NCBI GenBank assembly: GCA_964524225.1 | Contig: CAZGEW010000074.1 | Span: 1 to 5,984, forward strand | Direction of reading: 5' to 3' | DNA length: 5,984 bases | Origin: GCA-2688775 sp964524225 | Lineage (GTDB): Archaea; Nanobdellota; Nanobdellia; Woesearchaeales; GW2011-AR4 | In this document: one piece after another, positions 1 to 4,680 of the stretch | How positions within the stretch are numbered: position 1 is the stretch's first letter | Layout of the letters: every line of letters begins with the position of its first letter | Notes under the pieces: model-generated | Databases searched by the model: none | Told to the model about the DNA's origin: nothing | Seen by the model: only the letters and a program-made list of their open reading frames with translations | Position numbers and translations under genes: made by a program

Positions 1-150
1 TATTGCTGCCTTGGCGGCTTTGAGATTGATGAAAACAACCAGCTTGTTGTAATTTCTGTCTTAGACAATCTTCTCAAAGGCGCTTCTGGATTGGCTGTTC
101 AAAACATGAACATTATGTTTGGGTTTAAAGAAACAGAGGGGCTTGTATAA
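1..150 (+). CDS. argC: N-acetyl-gamma-glutamyl-phosphate reductase, C-terminal end (partial)
   Basis: The frame is open from the first base and ends at TAA 148-150, giving the last 49 residues. The stretch LDNLLKGASGLAVQNMN followed by IMFGF and ETEGL is the highly conserved C-terminus of ArgC (consensus DNLVKGAAGQAVQNMNLMFG), the NADPH-dependent reductase that makes N-acetylglutamate semialdehyde in cytoplasmic arginine synthesis. The related LysY of the LysW-carrier lysine/arginine route has the same tail, so the exact substrate cannot be decided from this fragment. The 5' part lies outside the window. The stop shares its last A with the ATG of the next gene, which suggests co-transcription and translational coupling. 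Family assignment is confident; argC versus lysY is open. Confidence 0.9.
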   Translation, partial: YCCLGGFEIDENNQLVVISVLDNLLKGASGLAVQNMNIMFGFKETEGLV

Positions 151-224
151 TGCGCCCTTTCATTTTTGGTCATCAAGGAGCAATGGCATATGAACCCGAA
201 AATACGCTACTTTCTATCTTTTGA
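150..224 (+). pseudogene. Glycerophosphodiester phosphodiesterase, truncated 5' fragment
   Basis: The 24-codon frame starts at an ATG sharing one base with the argC stop. A GAGGGG ribosome-binding-like sequence at 136-141 lies 8 bases upstream. The peptide contains GHQGAMAYEPENTLLS, which matches the N-terminal signature of the GDPD family (HRGA...PENTL). In that family the first His and the Glu of PENT are catalytic or metal-binding; here they are His8 and Glu17. Glutamine replaces the usual Arg9. Family members are about 220-250 residues, but here homology ends at about codon 22 (near 213-216), and TGA follows at 222-224. No remainder of GDPD is visible downstream in any frame. The enzyme would hydrolyse glycerophosphodiesters, so this copy is dead. 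The cut coincides with the border of the unusual 214-560 stretch. Confidence 0.75.
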
Positions 225-228
225 TGAA

Positions 229-252
229 ATAAGGGGCTCCAGCGACCCTTAT
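229..252. repeat. Hairpin ATAAGGG/CCCTTAT
   Basis: A perfect 7-bp inverted repeat, ATAAGGG at 229-235 and CCCTTAT at 246-252, encloses a 10-base loop. It lies just inside the point where the GDPD fragment loses homology, near the left border of the odd stretch. It could be an element-end structure or chance; a 7-bp arm is weak evidence alone. Confidence 0.4.
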
Positions 253-268
253 AATCCCCAGCAACCTT

Positions 269-320
269 CCGCCGATTTCCTCGTCAACTCTTTCAGAGGT
301 TGACGTATCTCAATCGGCGG
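269..320. repeat. Nested hairpin around the second in-frame TGA
   Basis: Outer arms CCGCCGATT (269-277) and AATCGGCGG (312-320) pair over 9 bp. Inner arms CGTCAAC (282-288) and GTTGACG (299-305) pair over 7 bp, and a CTCT/AGAG extension with a one-base bulge closes on a TTC loop. On the minus strand the TGA at 310-312 sits exactly where the outer stem opens into the internal loop. The total length of about 52 bases with two stacked helices makes a folded RNA or a recombinase-recognised DNA structure likely. Confidence 0.7.
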
Positions 321-479
321 TGAAAGATGTCAGCTTATTCTGCCTGTCGTCTATAATTTTTATATTGTGGTATCTAAGCTGGTTTCTTATATAGCTCTCT
401 GCATCTTCCTTGCTCTTCCAGCCAATCGACTGGCGATGCTCATACTGTGACCAGAAGCTACCGCGAGGGTAACGTTTCC

Positions 480-548
480 TAAAGACCACCAATTCACCGT
501 CAGGTCTTACGCTAACGCTTCAGACCGTGACGAACTCTTGGTGTCTTT
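480..548. repeat. Long imperfect hairpin at the right end of the odd stretch
   Basis: Arms AAAGACCACCAA (about 481-492, with one extra base) and TTGGTGTCTTT (538-548) pair. Inside them CGTCA (498-502) pairs with TGACG (528-532) and GGTCT (503-507) with AGACC (522-526), leaving a roughly 14-base loop and small bulges. It resembles the 269-320 structure in containing CGTCA arms and a TTCAGA run beside the loop, so the two may be related subterminal hairpins about 200 bases apart. Confidence 0.55.
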
Positions 549-549
549 A

Positions 550-565
550 GGTAATTATTTTTACC
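550..565 (-). terminator. Small hairpin directly after the ATPase stop codon
   Basis: GGTAA (550-554) and TTACC (561-565) form a 5-bp stem with a 6-base AT loop, touching the TAG stop of the minus-strand ATPase gene at 566-568. It is a weak candidate for a transcript 3' end. No long T-run follows on the minus strand, so the role is uncertain. Confidence 0.25.
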
Positions 566-2869
566 CTACATCTTACCATGAAAATCCATTCTCTTTACAT
601 GCCTCTTAAGCCACTCGTTCCAGTCAAAAAATATTCTTTTTGAATCAAGTGCTCCAATTTCCTCTCTTATTCTTTCAGCTATCTTATGAAATTGGTCATT
701 ACTTTGTATTACAAAGTCTGCCTCTAGAAGCTCTGGCAAATTAGTTTTTGTTGCATAATCTACAAGAGTTGATTTCACATTAGCCCTCAAATTTATATTG
801 TCCCATACAGCATCCCAGTTGCCAGCCCATTCTTTGACAGAGCCTGCAATAGCTTTTAAAACTTCAGAGTCGCCATTGATAAGCTCATCGCTAGTTTGCA
901 GCTCGTCATTTTTTGAGTCATATTTCATTAAATCAACAAACCCTTTTTCTACCAAAGGATCTTGCTCCCAATGTTTTCTTACCTCTGTTATTTGAGTTAC
1001 TCTTCTCCACCTATGCAAACCGTCTGCGCTTCTGACTGGATTTGCTACTATAATCATATCAGTCGCTTTAAAGCTTGTTCTTGGTACTTGCAAGTCATTA
1101 ACTACTCTGTCAAAAACTCCATAAGGTGAGTCGCCATGAATTGTGCCTGCTACAATATTAGCCAATGCTCCAATTCGCATTGCTTCGTACAATGCTAATG
1201 CCTCTTTGCTTCTTATCTCTCCTATTATCAATGCAGAATCGCCCATCCTTAAAGTCGTTCTTATACCTTCGTCTGCTGGCACTTCGGAAGTACCCTTTGT
1301 CAATGCAGCAGCCACTTTCATTGATTGAATATTGTAACCCAATTTTCTAAGAGAGTTTGTTGGGAGCTCTAAGGTGTCCTCTATTGTAATAACCCTATAT
1401 TTTCTCATTAGCTCTACTAGTACTGCACCTAACAAGCTAGTTTTACCAGCGCTTCTAGTTCCAGCAATCAAAAGAGTTCTTGAGCCGTCAATCAAAAAGC
1501 TTAAGATTCCTGCTGAAAGTGGGTTAAGCATCTTGTTTTGTATGAACAAAGGCAAAGTCCAAGGTCTGTCACGATGCCTTCTAAGCGTGAATGCTAAACC
1601 AAAAGGATTTAGTGGAGGCGATACTACAGCTATTCTTGAGTTTGCACCAGGTATTGTCAACTCTGTGTCAAGTATTGGATTTGCTTCATCCAAAGGTCTT
1701 CCAGATATAAGCCTAAGCTTTGACGCCCATGATTCAGCCTCTGGCGCTGTTGGAATTATGTTTGTTTTGCAATCAGCATACTCTTGGTGTACTATAAACA
1801 TAGGAGTTTCTCCCATTGGCGAGTTGATTGTTATGTCCTGTACCTTTTCATCCTGCAACAAGACCTCTATCAAGCCAAATCCAACTGTGTACCTAACTAA
1901 AATTTTTGTTAACTCATCAACTTCTGCAGATGTTAATCTCAAGTTCCTATAACCTATCAGTTCTTCAATTAAGTCAGAGCCTATATTATAGAAAACTTGG
2001 CGCATTCTTTCTGGGTCAATAAACTCTTGTCTTGTAGGCTTGTGCTCAGCCATAATCTTTCTCGCTGTATCTAGAACTTCGTATTTCTCTTCGCTTAGAC
2101 GAAACTCAGGTGGCATTAGATGGTATAAATACTGAACATTATCTGGCAGCTCAAATATTGTTACTTCAGTATTCTTGTCAATCTCGTAATTGTCAATCTC
2201 TTCTGCTTCGAGTGGAAAGCTTGCCATGAGCTTTGTAAACATAAAATCAGGTCTTATGTCAGGGGTGAATATCCTTCTATACAAAGACCTGTCTCCGAGT
2301 TTATAGCCAGATAAGTACGGTTTTACTGCTTGTATCAGCTTTGTTTTTTCCATTAAATCCATCAAATATTGAAGTACGCCTATGTATTTATTTGAGCATT
2401 TGATGTATTGTTGGTCTATTGACCTATCTATTTTAATTTTCTCATCTCTAATTGTTCTCTTTAATTCAACATAAGCCCCTATTGGGTCTCTCTTAAGGAG
2501 ATTAACCATTAAGTTTTGTATAATTGCATACCACTGTGGAGCCATCTTAGAACAATATGGTTCAGCCAATAAATTTGCATAATTCAAAAACTCTCTTCTC
2601 TTTGATAGTTGTGCATACAGCTTTGCTATCTCTTGAAGCATTAAGGTTTGAGTGTAATCATATTCATAGTTCCTTTTTTGTGCATAGACAATTTTTGTTA
2701 CACTTCCGGCTTCAGCAAGTATATCACAAGTCCTGCTCATACATACAGGATCGTCCTCTAAAGATGGTATATGCTGGTACTGTTCTAAATCAATTAAAAG
2801 AACTGTTTCTTCTCCTTCCTTTATGACATCATAAGTAAAGGGTTTTTTTGTTTCACCAAATAGGGCCAT
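566..2869 (-). CDS. Archaeal type II/IV secretion (pilus) ATPase, GspE/VirB11 family
   Basis: The 767-residue cytoplasmic motor ATPase would power assembly of a type IV pilus-like filament or a secretion machine at the membrane. The C-terminal RecA-like core is intact: Walker A GTRSAGKT at residues 470-477, Asp box ITIEDT at 494-499, Walker B ALIIGE with Glu551, and His box GTIHGD at 575-580. Residues about 290-465 are the usual N2 domain (GFGLIEVLL, DITINS, NSRIAV). The first ~290 residues form a helix-rich N-terminal region with cysteines at 43, 48, 106 and 158. The ATG overlaps the upstream ribbon-helix-helix stop (TAATG), and AGGAGGTT at 2878-2885 sits just upstream inside that gene. Archaeal relatives are usually followed by a membrane partner (GspF/TadC type); none is present here. 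The C-terminal tail beyond residue 640 has no recognised domain. The specific system served cannot be told. Confidence 0.93.
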   Translation of the reverse strand: MALFGETKKPFTYDVIKEGEETVLLIDLEQYQHIPSLEDDPVCMSRTCDILAEAGSVTKIVYAQKRNYEYDYTQTLMLQEIAKLYAQLSKRREFLNYANLLAEPYCSKMAPQWYAIIQNLMVNLLKRDPIGAYVELKRTIRDEKIKIDRSIDQQYIKCSNKYIGVLQYLMDLMEKTKLIQAVKPYLSGYKLGDRSLYRRIFTPDIRPDFMFTKLMASFPLEAEEIDNYEIDKNTEVTIFELPDNVQYLYHLMPPEFRLSEEKYEVLDTARKIMAEHKPTRQEFIDPERMRQVFYNIGSDLIEELIGYRNLRLTSAEVDELTKILVRYTVGFGLIEVLLQDEKVQDITINSPMGETPMFIVHQEYADCKTNIIPTAPEAESWASKLRLISGRPLDEANPILDTELTIPGANSRIAVVSPPLNPFGLAFTLRRHRDRPWTLPLFIQNKMLNPLSAGILSFLIDGSRTLLIAGTRSAGKTSLLGAVLVELMRKYRVITIEDTLELPTNSLRKLGYNIQSMKVAAALTKGTSEVPADEGIRTTLRMGDSALIIGEIRSKEALALYEAMRIGALANIVAGTIHGDSPYGVFDRVVNDLQVPRTSFKATDMIIVANPVRSADGLHRWRRVTQITEVRKHWEQDPLVEKGFVDLMKYDSKNDELQTSDELINGDSEVLKAIAGSVKEWAGNWDAVWDNINLRANVKSTLVDYATKTNLPELLEADFVIQSNDQFHKIAERIREEIGALDSKRIFFDWNEWLKRHVKRMDFHGKM

Positions 2870-3012
2870 TATCTTTTAACCTCCTTCTTTAGCATATTTA
2901 GTGCAATTTCTATCAAATGTGACTTATTTCTATACCTTTCTTTGTTTCTTAGCTCTTTTTCTATCCATTCTACTAACTCTTTATCAATCGTTGCACTTAT
3001 GGGCCTTTTCAT
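2869..3012 (-). CDS. Small ribbon-helix-helix (CopG/MetJ-like) DNA-binding protein
   Basis: The 47-residue protein starts at ATG 3010-3012 and ends at TAA 2869-2871. Residues 3-9 (RPISATI) form the expected DNA-contacting beta strand, 11-22 (KELVEWIEKELR) helix A, and RYRNKS at 26-31 then HLIEIALNMLKKE the turn and helix B. This is a complete minimal ribbon-helix-helix fold, and the family's usual length is 45-60 residues. Members bind operators as dimers of dimers, often at their own promoter. Its stop codon overlaps the ATG of the secretion ATPase, and its last codons carry that gene's AGGAGGTT ribosome binding site, so the two are translationally coupled and it is likely the operon's regulator. 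It has no strong ribosome binding site of its own. The fold call is confident; the target is inference. Confidence 0.85.
   Translation of the reverse strand: MKRPISATIDKELVEWIEKELRNKERYRNKSHLIEIALNMLKKEVKR
2878..2885 (-). promoter_or_regulatory. Strong Shine-Dalgarno site for the ATPase gene
   Basis: On the minus strand AGGAGGTT lies 8 bases before the ATPase ATG and inside the 3' end of the ribbon-helix-helix gene. It fits the archaeal 16S 3' end closely. It supports the ATG at 2867-2869 as the true start and shows coupling of the two genes. Confidence 0.8.
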
Positions 3013-3023
3013 AATGTCTCTTC

Positions 3024-3043
3024 AATATATTATAAAATATATT
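3024..3043. promoter_or_regulatory. Candidate operator: paired AATATATT boxes
   Basis: Two identical palindromic octamers, AATATATT at 3024-3031 and 3036-3043, are separated by 4 bases. This gives a 12-base period, close to one helix turn, immediately upstream of the ribbon-helix-helix start codon at 3012. Tandem palindromic half-sites are what such regulators typically bind, so autoregulation is an inference. The AT-rich surroundings make chance occurrence quite possible. Confidence 0.35.
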
Positions 3044-3087
3044 TTAAATTAATTTATATATTTAATAATATTTCATAATATCTTAGA

Positions 3088-3095
3088 TATTTAAA
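3088..3095 (-). promoter_or_regulatory. Candidate TATA box for the RHH-ATPase operon
   Basis: TTTAAATA on the minus strand, preceded by the A/C-rich AAAACC, fits the archaeal TATA box with a possible BRE. It predicts a start near 3065 and a leader of about 50 bases that includes the AATATATT pair. Other AT-rich candidates occur closer to the gene (about 3027-3065), so the choice is tentative. Confidence 0.4.
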
Positions 3096-3119
3096 GGTTT
3101 TGGTTTTTTGCTATAGAGT

Positions 3120-3380
3120 TCAATCAGGTATATATTGCAAAATATGGAAAGTAGAAAATCCAAAATAATCGACATCATTAACTACGTCCTTAAATGTATT
3201 CCTTATTTCATCAATTAATTTGAGAAGATGGTTCAAATCTTTAACTATAACCTCTATCTCAAAATCTGCTCCACCTATAGATTTGTTTATTTGATAAATG
3301 TTTTTGTGTCTCTTGAAGGTTATTAATTGTGAACCAAATGCAGGAGCAGCATTTGTAGCACTTGAAAGGTATAAATTCAA
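3120..3380 (-). pseudogene. Lrp/AsnC-type regulator, C-terminal RAM domain fragment
   Basis: The open frame (TTG 3378-3380 to TGA 3120-3122) encodes 86 residues. Residues about 19-85, with HKNIYQINKSIGGADFEIEV, DEIRNTFKDVV and the closing FHILQYIP, match the ligand-binding RAM half of archaeal Lrp/AsnC regulators, which contain a GxxDFE motif and end near YLP. The first ~18 residues match nothing and lie exactly opposite the coding strand of a threonine-synthase tail, so the real homology begins at about 3325. The N-terminal helix-turn-helix half (about 80 residues) is missing and no ATG start exists. I read it as a gene cut at about 3325. A stand-alone RAM protein is the alternative, but the antisense N-terminus and TTG start argue against it. 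It lies just upstream of the RHH promoter region. Confidence 0.6.
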
Positions 3381-3438
3381 GCCCCATTACACTGTTGTTG
3401 TGATTAACACAGGCAATGGATTGATGAATTTTATGTGA
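3298..3438 (+). pseudogene. thrC: Threonine-synthase-like PLP enzyme, C-terminal remnant
   Basis: A plus-strand frame ending at TGA 3436-3438 reads CEPNAGAAFVALERYKFKP followed by HYTVVVINTGNGL. This matches the last part of threonine synthase and its close PLP-dependent relatives (EP.sAA.vAgl ... vv.ltGnGLkd). Recognisable homology starts at about 3322-3328; the upstream codons from ATG 3298 lie opposite the Lrp RAM domain and are probably meaningless. About 90 per cent of the enzyme (350-400 residues) is absent, so the remnant cannot be functional. It converges on the zinc-ribbon regulator with only 9 bases between the stop codons, which looks like an original neighbourhood. Threonine synthase is most likely; cysteate synthase or another fold II enzyme is possible. 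Confidence 0.6.
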
Positions 3439-3447
3439 TTTTAATTT

Positions 3448-3720
3448 TCACTCAATCCAAAACATCTGCGCTTCTATCCATTCGCTTTTGCATCTGGGAC
3501 ATTTACTTGGCTTGCTTATTTTACTTCTTTCTTTAAAGACAAAATTACAACTTCTGCAATAAGCAGGACTAATTTTTAGTTTTTTTGGTTTTATTGATTT
3601 TTGAATATGTTCCAAATCTTCAATAATATCTTTTAATTCACATTGAAAATAGTTTGCAAGCTGTTGAGTGGTTTGCTTATTGTTTTGCAGGACTTCTATT
3701 ATTTGCTGACGGCGGGTCAT
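3448..3720 (-). CDS. HTH plus zinc-ribbon predicted transcriptional regulator (COG3357-like)
   Basis: This complete 90-residue protein starts at ATG 3718-3720 and ends at TGA 3448-3450. Residues 1-40 (MTRRQQIIEVLQ, TTQQLANYF, ELKDIIEDLEHI) form a winged-helix-like HTH of the kind seen in small archaeal regulators. Residues 50-80 form a zinc ribbon with Cys55, Cys58, Cys74 and Cys77 in the arrangement ISPAYCRSCNF and PSKCPRCKSEWI. This HTH-zinc-ribbon order and the short length match the archaeal COG3357 family, whose target is unknown to me. It lies 17 bases downstream of the alpha/beta hydrolase on the same strand, so the two are probably one transcript. It has only a weak ribosome-binding sequence. 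Its end faces the thrC remnant. The family call is good; the role as a DNA- or RNA-binding regulator is inferred. Confidence 0.85.
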   Translation of the reverse strand: MTRRQQIIEVLQNNKQTTQQLANYFQCELKDIIEDLEHIQKSIKPKKLKISPAYCRSCNFVFKERSKISKPSKCPRCKSEWIEAQMFWIE

Positions 3721-3737
3721 TTTTAGTACAATTCCGT

Positions 3738-4607
3738 TTATTTAATATTCTCCTTAAAGAACTTGATTATTCTTTCTTTATATATTTTAGGATTGATGAG
3801 ATGTGTCATCCCGTGTTCAGCATTTTCAACAATCCAAAGCTCTGATTTATTATTTGCACTATGCAATAAGTAAGCTTCAGTGACTGGAATTTGGGAATCC
3901 TTCTCTGCATGGATTAATAATATTGGAACTCTTATATTTTGAATATTATCAACAGGGTTTATGTCATCAATATTTATTTTTAAAAATACAACTCCATATA
4001 ATTTGGTTAAAAAAGCTAAAGGATACTTAAAGATGAAGAAATTTCTGTACATATGCTTGAGCATATGGCTTAATTTAGCGTATGCACTGTCAGTTACAAT
4101 TGCTTGCACATTTTTATGATTAGTCATAAGAGCAACCGCCCCTCCTAAAGAAAATCCGTAAAGTCCGATTTTAGTTATATTTTCCTCATTCTCTAAATAT
4201 TCAAGTGCTCCGATTAAATCATTTTTTTCACGATAGCCAACTGTTGTATAAGTACCTTCGCTTTTTCCAAAACTCCTAAAGTCAAACAAAAAAACATTGA
4301 AGTCTCTTGCTAAAAATTCTGCAATTTCTAGAAGATTAGCTTTATCCGCTGGATAGCCATGCATCACTATTATTGTTATTTTTGTTTTATTATTAGGTAT
4401 AAACCAGCCATTTAATTTAATTCCGTCAATACTTCTAAAATTAACTTCTTCATATCTCAATCCTAAATCAGAAGGATTTAATTCTGTTATTATTTTTCTT
4501 GGCTTTATTGACATATAAAAAGTAAACAATGAAAAAAATATAAGCCAAACCAAAATAAAAATTAAAATTTTTATATAAATTTGCATTTTATCATTTTTAA
4601 TCTTCAT
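3738..4607 (-). CDS. Membrane-anchored alpha/beta hydrolase (serine hydrolase)
   Basis: The protein has 289 residues. Residues 9-31 form one strongly hydrophobic segment after a Lys-rich start, an uncleaved signal anchor that probably places the enzyme outside the membrane. The hydrolase fold follows: oxyanion-hole motif HGYPADK at 83-89, nucleophile elbow GFSLGG with Ser153, acid Asp237 in HAEKDSQIP, and His265 in NAEHG. Spacing and the RSFGKSEGT segment match the Bem46/ABHD-type and BAAT-like hydrolases (COG1073), whose substrates are mostly esters or acyl conjugates; the substrate here is unknown. The ATG is chosen because a TATA-like ATTTATATT lies about 26 bases upstream, implying a leaderless transcript. 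The zinc-ribbon regulator gene follows after 17 bases. The region is notably AT-rich but shows no damage, and the catalytic triad is complete. Confidence 0.9.
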   Translation of the reverse strand: MKIKNDKMQIYIKILIFILVWLIFFSLFTFYMSIKPRKIITELNPSDLGLRYEEVNFRSIDGIKLNGWFIPNNKTKITIIVMHGYPADKANLLEIAEFLARDFNVFLFDFRSFGKSEGTYTTVGYREKNDLIGALEYLENEENITKIGLYGFSLGGAVALMTNHKNVQAIVTDSAYAKLSHMLKHMYRNFFIFKYPLAFLTKLYGVVFLKINIDDINPVDNIQNIRVPILLIHAEKDSQIPVTEAYLLHSANNKSELWIVENAEHGMTHLINPKIYKERIIKFFKENIK

Positions 4608-4628
4608 AATATAAATATTTTATGAATG

Positions 4629-4637
4629 AATATAAAT
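4629..4637 (-). promoter_or_regulatory. TATA box of the hydrolase-regulator operon
   Basis: ATTTATATT on the minus strand is centred about 26 bases before the hydrolase ATG (4607), the archaeal spacing for a transcript that starts at the A of the start codon. No Shine-Dalgarno sequence is present, which is consistent with leaderless translation. Confidence 0.5.
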
Positions 4638-4648
4638 TTAATCAAAAC

Positions 4649-4659
4649 TTTTAAAAATA
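4649..4659 (+). promoter_or_regulatory. TATA box of the M29-like gene
   Basis: TTTTAAAAATA on the plus strand is centred about 27 bases before ATG 4681, and the purine-rich ATCAAAAC upstream could be a BRE. No ribosome binding site precedes the ATG, so leaderless transcription is likely. With the opposite TATA box at 4629-4637 it forms a divergent promoter pair only about 20 bases apart. Confidence 0.5.
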
Positions 4660-4680
4660 ATTGTTTACATCTAAAAACTA

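Larger units (their letters stand above)
214..546 (-). pseudogene. Unidentified minus-strand reading frame with two in-frame TGA codons
   Basis: One minus-strand frame runs from just after TAA (547-549) to TAG (214-216), about 110 codons, broken only by TGA at 520-522 and 310-312. The uninterrupted middle part (310-492 if read from TTG at 490-492) encodes about 60 residues including VVFRKRYPRGSFWSQYEHR and SIGWKSKEDAESYIRNQL, a plausible beta-hairpin then amphipathic helix. After the second TGA the frame continues with 31 sensible residues (RVDEEIGGRLLGIIRVAGAP, then YFIKR). There is no ATG and no well-placed ribosome binding site. I do not recognise the family. The continuity on both sides of the stops suggests a decayed gene, or less likely a recoded one. 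Base composition is richer in G+C than the genes to its right. A short real gene at 310-492 remains possible. Confidence 0.45.

Noticed and set aside
269..552. Integron attC-like sites flanking a small cassette ORF
   Set aside because: The hairpins at 269-320 and 480-548 flank a short ORF as in a gene cassette, but none of the arms matches the required GTTRRRY / RYYYAAC core pair, and no integrase is present.
150..560. An archaeal intron interrupting the GDPD gene
   Set aside because: No GDPD coding sequence resumes downstream before the ATPase gene, so there is no second exon.
870..900. CRISPR array or tandem repeats anywhere in the window
   Set aside because: I see no regularly spaced direct repeats of 20 or more bases; the repeated structures are all inverted pairs.
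798..1952. Plus-strand open frames at 798-995, 1143-1350 and 1374-1952
   Set aside because: They lie opposite the well-supported ATPase gene, show no recognisable domains and have no start signals; they are antisense shadows.
2557..2826. Plus-strand 89-codon frame opposite the ATPase N-terminus
   Set aside because: Antisense to a conserved coding region, low-complexity composition and no promoter or ribosome binding site.
3654..3845. Plus-strand 63-codon frame
   Set aside because: It spans the ends of two convincing minus-strand genes (zinc-ribbon regulator and hydrolase) and has no features of its own.
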